NCBI GenBank assembly: GCA_015068605.1
Contig: SVKF01000005.1
Coordinates: 62,001-126,000, forward strand
Origin: Oscillospiraceae bacterium
GTDB lineage: Bacteria > Bacillota > Clostridia > Monoglobales > Monoglobaceae
Direction: 5' to 3'
Length of the DNA: 64,000 bases
Numbering within the stretch: the stretch's first letter is position 1; every line of letters begins with the position of its first letter. The notes under the pieces are model-generated. The model did not search any database. It saw nothing but the letters and a program-made list of their open reading frames with translations, and was not told where the DNA came from. Position numbers and translations under genes: made by a program. Positions 27,834 to 35,454 of the stretch are shown in pieces.

Positions 27834-27840
27834 ATAATAT

Positions 27841-27869
27841 TTGAAATTTTAATAAAAATATTGTACAAT
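27841..27869 (+). promoter_or_regulatory. Sigma-A-like promoter of rqcH
   Basis: TTGAAA, 17 bp, then TACAAT, about 53 bp before the rqcH ATG. It is back to back with the yicC promoter; only 7 bp separate the two -35 boxes. Confidence 0.75.
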
Positions 27870-27922
27870 GTAATTATTAGAGGTTCCTTTAATAAAAAAT
27901 TAGTGGATTCGGAGATAGAAAA

Positions 27923-29668
27923 ATGTCATTTGACGGACTTGTAACAAACAGTATTGTAAGAGAATTAAAAAACAGAATTTCAGATGGGAAAATCAATCAA
28001 ATTCATCAGCCCGAAAGGGATGAAATTGTTATAGCCATAAGAACTTATGAACAAAATTATAAGCTTATTTTATCGGCGAGCGCATCTAATCCGAGAGTGC
28101 ATCTGACTGAGTCGAAAAAAGAAAATCCTATAACTGCACCGCTTTTTTGCATGATTTTAAGAAAGCATTTAGTCGGCGGAAAGATTATTTCCATATGTCA
28201 GGAGGGCTTTGACCGTGTTATTAAAATCGGCATAGAAAGTTATACGGAGCTTGGCGATTTAACGGTTAAAACTCTGGTTATTGAAATAATGAACAGACAC
28301 AGTAATATTATTCTTGTGGGGAGCGACGGAAAAATTATTGATAGCGTAAAGCATATAGATTTGACGGTTTCCGCCGTCAGACAGGTTTTGCCGGGGTTCC
28401 CTTATGAGCTGCCTCCTGCCCAGAATAAAATCAATCCGACGGATTGCGCTTATGAGGAAGTGTTTTCTGCAATTTCAAATGCCTCAAAGGATAAAAGTGC
28501 CGATAAAGTTCTTGTGGAGATTTTCTCGGGAGTAAGTCCACTTGTGTCCCGTGAGATTTTATACAGATTTTCGGGTGAAATTCAGAAAATGATGAGCGAA
28601 ATTGATGAAGAAAGGTTTGCGCGGTTTGTTTATGAATTTTTTGCGGACATAAAAGCGGAAAAATTTTCTCCGTGTATTGTTTATGATACGGATAAAAAGC
28701 CTGTTGCATTCTCTTGCGTAAAGCTCACCCAATATGGTGGGAACATTGAAGAAAAGGACGGAATAAGTCAGGCGATTGACGGATTTTATATGGAAAGAGG
28801 TCTCCATGAGCATATTGTTCAGCGCAGTGCACACATTGTCAAAATTATAAATAACAATATTGAGCGTTGCAGAAAGAAACTTGCAATTCATAGCGAAAAT
28901 CTGAAAAAGTCTCAAAACAGAGATAAATATAAAATTTACGGGGATTTGCTCACGGCGAATATGTATAGACTTGAATATGGAATGGATAAGGCTGAGGTGG
29001 AAAATTATTATGAAAATCCGCCCGTGCCTATAACAATAAATTTAAAACCTGACCTTTCTCCGTCTGCCAATGCACAAAGATATTATAAGCTTTATCAAAA
29101 GGCAAAGACGACGGAAATATATGCAAATGAGCAGATAAAAGAGGCGGAGGAGGAGCTATATTATCTTGAAACGGTTATAGAGTCGGTAAACAAAGCGGAA
29201 ACCGCATCGGATGTTGCGGAAATCAAAGAAGAGCTTGCTGACGGAGGTTATATTCCGAAGGTGAAGAATAAAAAAAGTAAGCTGATGAAGAAAACAGCAC
29301 CAATGGAATTTATGTCAAGTGACGGATTTAAAATTCTTGTTGGAAGAAATAATCATCAAAACGATACTCTGACAGTAAAAATGGCATTTTCAACGGATAT
29401 ATGGCTTCATACGAAAATAATCCCCGGCTCTCATACAATCATAAGAACAGAAGGGAAAAAGGATATTCCGGAAACAACCATTATGGAAGCGGCAAAAATT
29501 GCGGCATATTTCAGTAAGGCTAAAAATTCAACACAGGTCCCCGTGGATTTTACGGCGGTTAAAAATGTAAAAAAACCATCGGGAGCAAAACCGGGGCTTG
29601 TAATTTATGATAACTATAACACGGTGTATGTAACTCCCGATGAAGAGCTTGTAAATAAGCTGAAATAG
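27923..29668 (+). CDS. rqcH: Rqc2/NFACT family protein (ribosome quality control, RqcH; also called FbpA)
   Basis: RqcH binds stalled 50S subunits and directs alanine tailing of the nascent chain. The 581-aa protein has NFACT-N at residues 1-200 (FDGLVTNSIVREL), a coiled-coil middle near 300-430 and NFACT-R at 460-570 with DIWLHTKIIPGSHTII. The fibronectin-binding label for this family comes from streptococcal work; no secretion signal is visible here. The gene is monocistronic, from its own promoter to the terminator at 29703. Confidence 0.93.
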   Translation: MSFDGLVTNSIVRELKNRISDGKINQIHQPERDEIVIAIRTYEQNYKLILSASASNPRVHLTESKKENPITAPLFCMILRKHLVGGKIISICQEGFDRVIKIGIESYTELGDLTVKTLVIEIMNRHSNIILVGSDGKIIDSVKHIDLTVSAVRQVLPGFPYELPPAQNKINPTDCAYEEVFSAISNASKDKSADKVLVEIFSGVSPLVSREILYRFSGEIQKMMSEIDEERFARFVYEFFADIKAEKFSPCIVYDTDKKPVAFSCVKLTQYGGNIEEKDGISQAIDGFYMERGLHEHIVQRSAHIVKIINNNIERCRKKLAIHSENLKKSQNRDKYKIYGDLLTANMYRLEYGMDKAEVENYYENPPVPITINLKPDLSPSANAQRYYKLYQKAKTTEIYANEQIKEAEEELYYLETVIESVNKAETASDVAEIKEELADGGYIPKVKNKKSKLMKKTAPMEFMSSDGFKILVGRNNHQNDTLTVKMAFSTDIWLHTKIIPGSHTIIRTEGKKDIPETTIMEAAKIAAYFSKAKNSTQVPVDFTAVKNVKKPSGAKPGLVIYDNYNTVYVTPDEELVNKLK

Positions 29669-29702
29669 GCATGGAGAAATGCACCAACCACACAGAGCGA
29701 AA

Positions 29703-29745
29703 GGCGGTGTTTGAAAAGTCAAAAAGACTTTTTAAACACCGCCTT
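29703..29745. terminator. Terminator hairpin between convergent genes, second copy of the 13681 hairpin
   Basis: GGCGGTGTTTGAAAAGTC pairs with GACTTTTTAAACACCGCC (17 of 18 Watson-Crick plus one G-U) around AAAAA. It sits between the end of rqcH and the end of the - strand zinc-ribbon gene. The sequence just before it, AAATGCACCAACCACACA, recurs inverted at 59713-59732. Confidence 0.85.
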
Positions 29746-29793
29746 GGTTTTAGGTATATTCAGGGATATATTCTACAAAAGGTTTTTTGTTCG

Positions 29794-30189
29794 CTATTTG
29801 CTTATTACCTTTTTCTGCCAACTTTTTTCATTACATTTAGGGCATTTCATATATCTTGTTCTGTTTATGTGCATAGCCCATAATACACTTGAATATGTCG
29901 GAACATATCTATTATGGCATTTTTGACATTCATAATATCCTGCCCTTTGTTCGATTCGTATTGCAAATAGTATCATAATTATAAATGGTATAAAACCGGT
30001 TAAAATAAGCGTTATTCTTAACCAATTCTCCATTTCTGCAAATGAAGCAATAAACAGCAATGTTAAAAACACTATACTTATCAATACTTCTGTTACAATT
30101 TCCATTGTTAACAGCATTTTATCGGACTCTTCCTTTTGCTTTATCGTTTCAATTAAATTTTGTTCTGTTTTTTCGTTATAATTATGCAT
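29794..30189 (-). CDS. Hypothetical membrane protein with C-terminal zinc ribbon
   Basis: No named family is recognised with certainty. The ATG at 30189 (MHNYNEKTEQ, 131 aa) is preferred to the upstream TTG of the ORF track because GTGGGGATG precedes it. Two hydrophobic helices lie near residues 28-48 and 55-76. The cytosolic or external tail has CQKCHNRYVPT and MKCPKCNEKSWQKKV, two CxxC pairs expected to bind zinc. It has its own good promoter and stands alone between a terminator and a repeat-rich stretch. Confidence 0.7.
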   Translation of the reverse strand: MHNYNEKTEQNLIETIKQKEESDKMLLTMEIVTEVLISIVFLTLLFIASFAEMENWLRITLILTGFIPFIIMILFAIRIEQRAGYYECQKCHNRYVPTYSSVLWAMHINRTRYMKCPKCNEKSWQKKVISK

Positions 30190-30240
30190 TTTTAATACAT
30201 CCCCACTCAAATAAACAATTTTATTTTATGTTGCGAACTT

Positions 30241-30269
30241 ATTATACTACATAATTATTAAAATATCAA
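30241..30269 (-). promoter_or_regulatory. Sigma-A-like promoter of the zinc-ribbon gene
   Basis: On the - strand TTGATA, 17 bp, TATAAT, followed by a 50-nt leader. The sequence around the -35 box (ATATTTCTCTTGATATTTT) is shared with the promoter at 32160. Confidence 0.75.
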
Positions 30270-30535
30270 GAGAAATATAAAATATCTTGTTTAATGCGTT
30301 TTTATGGGATAATGAGGCTGACAATCCTCCCGACAACCTGCGGTTGCCACCCTCCTTTACACAAGGAGGGCTTTTATAGAGAGATATATAAAGGGAATGT
30401 TAAAAAACTCCGGATCGCAAGAAAAGAGGGAAAATAACAGGGATTGAGAAAACCTTTTGTGGAATCTATCCCTGAATATACCTAAAAACAAGGGTAAAAA
30501 ATCAAAAATTTTGATTTTTTAAATATATTATCTTT
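30270..30535. other. Intergenic stretch with small hairpins, no gene seen
   Basis: No ORF with a ribosome site was found. The stretch holds CAACC-tgc-GGTTG (30334-30346), CCCTCCTT-tacac-AAGGAGGG followed by CTTTTAT (30350-30375, terminator-like on the + strand although no + gene precedes it), and an AT-rich palindrome AAAAAATCAAAA-A-TTTTGATTTTTT at 30496-30520 that could end transcription on either strand. Confidence 0.6.
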
Positions 30536-30630
30536 TCTTGCTACGAAACAAACTTCGCCTCTCGGAGTACCTATGTACACCTTCGGGTAACCCAAAGCCA
30601 AGGCTTTGGCTCAGTTTGTCCGTTCCAAAG
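30536..30630 (-). repeat. Dispersed structured element, copy 2
   Basis: Read on the - strand: ACAAACT (30613-30619) pairs perfectly with AGTTTGT (30548-30554), enclosing CCGAAGGTGTACATAGGTACTCC and GAGAG. This copy has an extra hairpin CCAAAGCC-TTGGCTTTGG inserted in the outer loop. It lies downstream of the LRR gene and on the same strand, just after its terminator. Confidence 0.75.
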
Positions 30631-30649
30631 CTTTTTTCCTATCCCTTTA

Positions 30650-30680
30650 AAAAAATCCGCCCGAAATGGGGCGGATTATA
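30650..30680 (-). terminator. Terminator of the LRR gene
   Basis: On the - strand AATCCGCCCC-attt-cGGGCGGATT is followed by TTTTTT, 6 nt after the LRR stop codon. Confidence 0.85.
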
Positions 30681-30685
30681 GAGTA

Positions 30686-31912
30686 TTAAAGTTCAATCGC
30701 TTCACAAACAGGCTTCATGGAAATTAAATCTTCCCAAACCATAACTTTTGCGTTAGTATAGGTTTTGGTCGGTGTTATGTTAATAATTTCGCCTGTATAT
30801 GTAACAGGAGTTATCTCTGATAAAATATTTCCGTTATAAAGTGCAAGAACAACGGTTTTCCCTGACTCAATATTAACCGGCTCAACAATTATCCCATCTT
30901 CAGATTTGCTTGCCCAGATAGGTCCGATAAAAATAATATTTTCATATAAATAGTCATTACCGTCATAAATGTCTATGGCGTTCCATTCATCAGGTGTGCC
31001 GTAATAGTATACTATGGATAATTCATCGCAATATTTAAATGCGGATTTACCAATAGAAGTAACGCTATCGGGAATGGTAACGCTTGTTAGACTTGTGCAA
31101 TCATGAAACGCATATGCGGGAATGGTTGCAACCATATCTCCAAAAATAACCTCAATACCATCTCCGCTATACCCTGCTTTAAAAGTATGGTTGTAGCTTG
31201 AAAAATCGGAAACATTTCTGGCATTCCAATATACTTTCTCTAGGATTTCGCAATTATCAAATGCAGCTTGTCCAATGTAAATAACGCCAGTTCCGATTGT
31301 TACATTGGTCAGATTTGTGCAAGAAGAAAATGCATGATTGCCAATAGAAGTAACGCTATCGGGAATGGTAACACTTGACAGGCTTGTGCAAACGGAAAAC
31401 GCACTATCACCAATAGAGGTAACGCTATCGGGAATGGTAACGCTTGACAGACTTGTGCAATATTTAAACGCATCATCAACAATAGAGGTAACGCCATTTC
31501 CGATTTTTACATTAGTCAGGCTATCGCAATATGCAAACGTAAACGTTCCAATAGAAGTAACGCTGTCGGGAATAGTAATGCTTTTTAAGTTGTTGCATCT
31601 ATAAAATGTTGCATCACCAATAGAAGTAACACTAGTGGGAATTGATATGTCTGTTATAGATGTGCAATTTTTAAATGCTCTGTCTCCAATTGAAGTGACG
31701 CGATAGCCGTTAATCGTACTTGGTATAATTAATTCACCACGATCAGGTTGACCAGGAGTGGCGATGAGGGTGACGTGCCCGCCGGTTATCGTTATTTCTC
31801 CATCTACAATTGCGTATTCTAGGTTTTCGTATGTTTCGGCGAAAACTGTAATACCAAGGGCGAGAATTCCAAGGCAAATTAGAGTGAGTGACAACAAGAT
31901 TTTCTTTTTCAT
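30686..31912 (-). CDS. Secreted BspA-type leucine-rich repeat protein
   Basis: A 408-aa protein with a signal peptide (MKKKILLSLTLICLGILALGITVFAE), then about nine to ten LRR_5 repeats of 23 residues with consensus TSLSSVTIPDSVTSIGDSAF. The last 90 residues form a different domain (ESGKTVVLALYNGN...KVMVWEDLISMKPVCEA), beta-rich and of unknown function, seen in some secreted Clostridia proteins. There is no LPXTG, SLH or membrane anchor, so it may be released or bound non-covalently. BspA-type repeats often bind host or bacterial surface ligands; no ligand can be inferred here. Confidence 0.88.
   Translation of the reverse strand: MKKKILLSLTLICLGILALGITVFAETYENLEYAIVDGEITITGGHVTLIATPGQPDRGELIIPSTINGYRVTSIGDRAFKNCTSITDISIPTSVTSIGDATFYRCNNLKSITIPDSVTSIGTFTFAYCDSLTNVKIGNGVTSIVDDAFKYCTSLSSVTIPDSVTSIGDSAFSVCTSLSSVTIPDSVTSIGNHAFSSCTNLTNVTIGTGVIYIGQAAFDNCEILEKVYWNARNVSDFSSYNHTFKAGYSGDGIEVIFGDMVATIPAYAFHDCTSLTSVTIPDSVTSIGKSAFKYCDELSIVYYYGTPDEWNAIDIYDGNDYLYENIIFIGPIWASKSEDGIIVEPVNIESGKTVVLALYNGNILSEITPVTYTGEIINITPTKTYTNAKVMVWEDLISMKPVCEAIEL
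31340..31500 (-). repeat. 69-bp tandem DNA repeats within the LRR gene
   Basis: AACGCTATCGGGAATGGTAA occurs at 31352 and 31421, exactly 69 bp (23 codons) apart, with the same block again at 31061. Identity at DNA level is high over whole units, so recent unit duplication is likely and repeat number may vary. Confidence 0.85.
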
Positions 31913-31942
31913 TTGTAAAAATCCTCCTTAAAAATTAAAAAA

Positions 31943-31966
31943 GTGTGCCAACCGAAGTTGACACAC
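31943..31966 (-). promoter_or_regulatory. Terminator-like hairpin in the LRR leader (possible attenuator)
   Basis: On the - strand GTGTGTCAAC-TTCG-GTTGGCACAC is a 10-bp stem with a UUCG loop, followed by TTTTTTAATTTTT and then the ribosome site AAGGAGG and the LRR start. A near copy of the 5' arm, GTGTGACAAC, lies about 40 nt upstream and could compete for the 3' arm. Confidence 0.55.
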
Positions 31967-32159
31967 CGAAAAATGCAAACTCCGATTGTTGTCACACAAA
32001 TTTAATAAACAGGCGTATCTCAACTAATTTTGAATTGCCATGATTATGAAGTTGCATTTTTACCATTCCAAAATCATGACAACACAAAAAATGTATAAAA
32101 TACCCATAAAAAAAGAGATAATGCCTCATTATGTTTTATTAAATTTATGTGACTATATT

Positions 32160-32188
32160 ATTATCTCACAAAATTTTAAAAATATCAA
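32160..32188 (-). promoter_or_regulatory. Probable promoter of the LRR gene
   Basis: On the - strand TTGATA, 17 bp, GATAAT. It predicts a leader of about 240 nt that includes the hairpin at 31943. The sequence from -50 to -30 nearly matches that of the promoter at 30241. Confidence 0.6.
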
Positions 32189-32203
32189 GAGAAAATATAA
32201 AAA

Positions 32204-32336
32204 TCCACCTCATCCCAGTTGCTTCGCAATCCGCCTTCCCCTTGCGGGAAAGCTTAGACTACTGACAAACCCACCTGAAAATGGTAGGTTTGTCAGCGGT
32301 CCGAGACGGCTGTCACGAAGTCACTGATGAGGTGGA
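32204..32336. mobile_element. MITE-like palindromic repeat (133 bp)
   Basis: Perfect 11-bp terminal inverted repeats TCCACCTCATC / GATGAGGTGGA, extended imperfectly to about 30 bp (AGTTGCTTCG versus AGTGACTTCG). Inside are hairpins CTTCCC-cttgc-GGGAAAG and CTGACAAACC / GGTTTGTCAG. There is no transposase ORF. It lies between the LRR promoter and the 3' end of the SLH gene. Confidence 0.7.
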
Positions 32337-32358
32337 AAATATATTTGTCAAAATATCA

Positions 32359-35226
32359 TTATTTTATAATAACGATTTCCTGAACTGTGTCACGGTAGAG
32401 CTTAATGAATATTCTTGCTTCGTTGCCTTCTTCGTAAACCTCAATATCTTCAGGTGCAACAACCGATACCTTTCCTTCGCCTCTTGTGGAGTCAAAGAGA
32501 TATACTGTTGCGTCGTCTGTTGCATAGTTGGTTACTGAGCCGTTTACATCGACATTTACGGATTTTGCGAATTTCTTTGTAACTCGTCCGTAAACTGTCT
32601 TAAGGTCTGTTGAAACATCACGGGTAAACTCGGTTGTTTTTTCATCAACATTGAAGAGGAGCTGGATTTCGTCAGCCTCGCCTTTTGTGTTGGTGCTGTA
32701 CTGAATTATATCACCTCTTGTGAGCGGCTGATTATTCTTGATAAACACGCCCGTTGAGCTTCCGTTGATTGTAACATTTTTACCCTCAGAAAGACCGTAT
32801 AAAACATCTATTGCTTCATATTCTTCGTTCTGCGCCTCTGCAAGCTCATCAACCAATACGATTGGTGCTTCAGCGGAAGCGATACCTGTTGAGTTTGTTA
32901 CGACAACGATTCCGGCAGTATAGCTTTCGGCGAGGTCGTAAATCTTAACATCATATGAGCCGTCGTTTGTGAACATGGATTTCTTTCTTACGGCATACTT
33001 GTCTGTGTCTGTGCCTGCATTTGCAGGAATATCAAAAATTATTGTCTGTGGGTCGATTGTAACATCCCCAAGCTTACTTGATGACGATTTATAAATCATA
33101 CCCTGTTTTGAAATGTTAAGGGTAAACTTTTCTGTGTTCGGTGCGCCTGTTGCGGTATTGTCAAAGGCTGTGTTTATTGATGTGATTTTGTCGTCGGCAT
33201 TTGTTCTGAATGTTATAAGCTGTGGAGTTACAGTTCCGCCCGGAGCGATTGTGCCTAAAACCTCGGCAGGAGTTATTCCGTAGGTTCCGTTAAGACGAAT
33301 TCTGTTTGCACTGCCGTATACATTTGTTTCGCCTTTTTCGGTGAATATCTTAAACTGAACATCTGTGTCAAGTGTTCCTGTTTCAGCGGCATTCACAAGG
33401 TAACCGTAAAGCTCTCTTGCGTTTTTGTCATCGCTTGTTGTTGCTGATTTGTCAACTGCGGCAATCTTTCCTTCATAGTCAAGATAGAATCTGCCTGTGT
33501 CACGGATTTTGATTTCGTTAGGATAACTCTTAGCAACCTTATATGAGGTTGTTTCGTCATTGAAACGGATAGCCCCGTTTGAAGAAATCTGGGTTACTGT
33601 TCCGGAAACGCTCTCGTCGGTTACATAGCCTCGTATAAGCTCCTTGTCACGGCTTGTTGTATAGGAAATAACATTCCATTCTTCAAGGTCGGATGTCTGT
33701 ATTTCTACACCGTCTTTAATGAGAGTATACTGAACTGTCTCTTCTTCAGGGTCTAAAACGATTGAAGTTCCGTTATATTTGTCTGTTACTCTGCCTGTAA
33801 CTGTTGAAACTGTATCAACAACAATGTTAGTAAACTCGTTTACGAATACAATGTCATAAACATTGTTAACATCTGTGTCTAAAAGAATAAGGTTCCCTGA
33901 ATTGATTTTCAGATTTTCCGGAGTTATCTGTGTGTCGTATTTTCCGTTATAAATGAATACAGGATTTGAAACGGTTGTGACTGTTTTCGGATTGGACATA
34001 TTCTCTGTTGAATATGTGATAGTTATTCCGTCTGCGGTTGTTCCGCCTGTTGCTGTAATATCGTCTGAATTAAGGGTTAAAGTGTTATTTTTACTTGCCT
34101 GTGAGCGTACAACGATAACTGTCTTTTCGTCGCTTGTGGCATCGATTCTTGCATAGTAGACAACGTTGTGCCCCAAAAGCTGTTTTGCTCCGGACGTGCC
34201 TTCGATAAATACTTCGTTGTTAATCTGGATTCTGTCTTCGGCAACCGTGTTTCCGCCGTTTAAGGTTGTCTCGCTTGTGCCCGTAACCTGACCATAGCCT
34301 TTTTCAACATTAAGCTTGTCTAAAAGAAGTGTTTTATCAACAACTTCATAGCTGATGTTTGTGCCGTAACCTGTCTGTTCCATAAGATTTACGGTTAAAG
34401 CGTTGAAAACGAGCTGGGCAACATCGCCTCTGGTTGCGGCAGATTTTGCGTTAGATGAAATACCCTTTAAGAGCTGGTTGGTTGATGCAACATACATATA
34501 TCCGCCGGGGAAACCTCCGTTTGCCTGTGCCACAGGCTCATATCCCATTGCACGAACGATGATTGTTACGGCTTCTTGGAATGAAACGGAGTCGTTAGGA
34601 CGGAATCTGCCGTTTGTGTCGCCGATAACCATTCCCTGGCTGTCTGCAACATTGATTGCGCCTAATGCCCAGTGCTTTGAAGATACATCAGGGAATCTTG
34701 AGGGTGAATTTGAGTTGTTTGCAACATCTTCAAGTCCGCTTGAATATACTGCAACCTTTGCCATTTCAGAACGCTTAATGTCGTCGTCGGGACGGAAATT
34801 TCCTGTGCCCTTGTCGCCCACCATAATTCCGAGAGCGCCTAAAACCTCGGCCGCCTCTTCAAATTTAGTTCCCGAAATGTCAGGTGCGCTGGCAACCTGT
34901 CTTGACTGGTATTTTGAAGGTGCGACAGATGAACTTAAATGCTCGTTCATCATTTTATTATATTTTGTCGCATTTTCTTCAACTATCGGAACGCTGTTGT
35001 CACTTGTTGTGTTGTCGGAGCTACCCGAAGAAGGGTTGCTTTGCGATTGTGAATAATTGCTTTTCGGCGTCTGTCCGATGCCCGTAACAGCTCCCCCGGA
35101 ACCGGCATCGCTCATAAGCTCGCCGGAGACAGGGAGGGTAAACTCTGTTTCGGTTCCGTAAACGCCTATTCCGGTTGCAAAAGTCAATGATAAAACAATT
35201 GCAAAGGAAAGGATTCTTTTTAACAT
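32359..35226 (-). CDS. Large S-layer homology domain protein
   Basis: A 955-aa secreted protein. The signal peptide is MLKRILSFAIVLSLTFATGIGVYG. A Ser/Asn-rich linker leads into three SLH repeats at about residues 110-290 (FRPDDDIKRSEMAKVAV; FPDVSSKHWALGAINVADSQGMVIGD; TRGDVAQLVFNAL). The remaining 650 residues are beta-rich, with repeated TGRVTDKYNGTS- and SGTVTQISSNGA-like units and no catalytic motif that I recognise. SLH domains bind secondary cell-wall polymer, so this is a surface-layer or cell-envelope protein. RBS TAGGAGGAA precedes the ATG. No clear - strand promoter could be picked in the 228-bp divergent gap. Confidence 0.9.
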   Translation of the reverse strand: MLKRILSFAIVLSLTFATGIGVYGTETEFTLPVSGELMSDAGSGGAVTGIGQTPKSNYSQSQSNPSSGSSDNTTSDNSVPIVEENATKYNKMMNEHLSSSVAPSKYQSRQVASAPDISGTKFEEAAEVLGALGIMVGDKGTGNFRPDDDIKRSEMAKVAVYSSGLEDVANNSNSPSRFPDVSSKHWALGAINVADSQGMVIGDTNGRFRPNDSVSFQEAVTIIVRAMGYEPVAQANGGFPGGYMYVASTNQLLKGISSNAKSAATRGDVAQLVFNALTVNLMEQTGYGTNISYEVVDKTLLLDKLNVEKGYGQVTGTSETTLNGGNTVAEDRIQINNEVFIEGTSGAKQLLGHNVVYYARIDATSDEKTVIVVRSQASKNNTLTLNSDDITATGGTTADGITITYSTENMSNPKTVTTVSNPVFIYNGKYDTQITPENLKINSGNLILLDTDVNNVYDIVFVNEFTNIVVDTVSTVTGRVTDKYNGTSIVLDPEEETVQYTLIKDGVEIQTSDLEEWNVISYTTSRDKELIRGYVTDESVSGTVTQISSNGAIRFNDETTSYKVAKSYPNEIKIRDTGRFYLDYEGKIAAVDKSATTSDDKNARELYGYLVNAAETGTLDTDVQFKIFTEKGETNVYGSANRIRLNGTYGITPAEVLGTIAPGGTVTPQLITFRTNADDKITSINTAFDNTATGAPNTEKFTLNISKQGMIYKSSSSKLGDVTIDPQTIIFDIPANAGTDTDKYAVRKKSMFTNDGSYDVKIYDLAESYTAGIVVVTNSTGIASAEAPIVLVDELAEAQNEEYEAIDVLYGLSEGKNVTINGSSTGVFIKNNQPLTRGDIIQYSTNTKGEADEIQLLFNVDEKTTEFTRDVSTDLKTVYGRVTKKFAKSVNVDVNGSVTNYATDDATVYLFDSTRGEGKVSVVAPEDIEVYEEGNEARIFIKLYRDTVQEIVIIK

Positions 35227-35350
35227 AATTTATTCCTCCTAAAATCAGATTTTTTGGTTTACAAAACTATTTTGTACATGAGAAAAAATTTAAAACTATA
35301 AGTTTTTACCACAAATAGAAAAAAATTTACAAAAAATTTTAAAATAACTG

Positions 35351-35379
35351 TTGAAATTTGAAGTTCATTATGCTAAACT
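35351..35379 (+). promoter_or_regulatory. Sigma-A-like promoter of the 35455 SLH gene
   Basis: TTGAAA, 17 bp, TAAACT, giving a leader of about 70 nt before AAGGAGGAATTCCTATG. It lies in the divergent gap between the two SLH genes. Confidence 0.65.
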
Positions 35380-35454
35380 ATTCATAGGGGAATATATTTT
35401 TCTCTGTTGAGATTAAATTTTTGAAAAAAGATTATTTTTGAAGGAGGAATTCCT

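Noticed and set aside
31340-31500. Regularly spaced repeats as a possible CRISPR array
   Set aside because: Spacing is 69 bp, in frame, and encodes LRR units; there are no distinct spacers and no cas genes.
35227-35454. A - strand promoter for the 955-aa SLH gene
   Set aside because: Several AT-rich hexamers exist but none has a fair -35/-10 pair at 16-18 bp, so no site is claimed.
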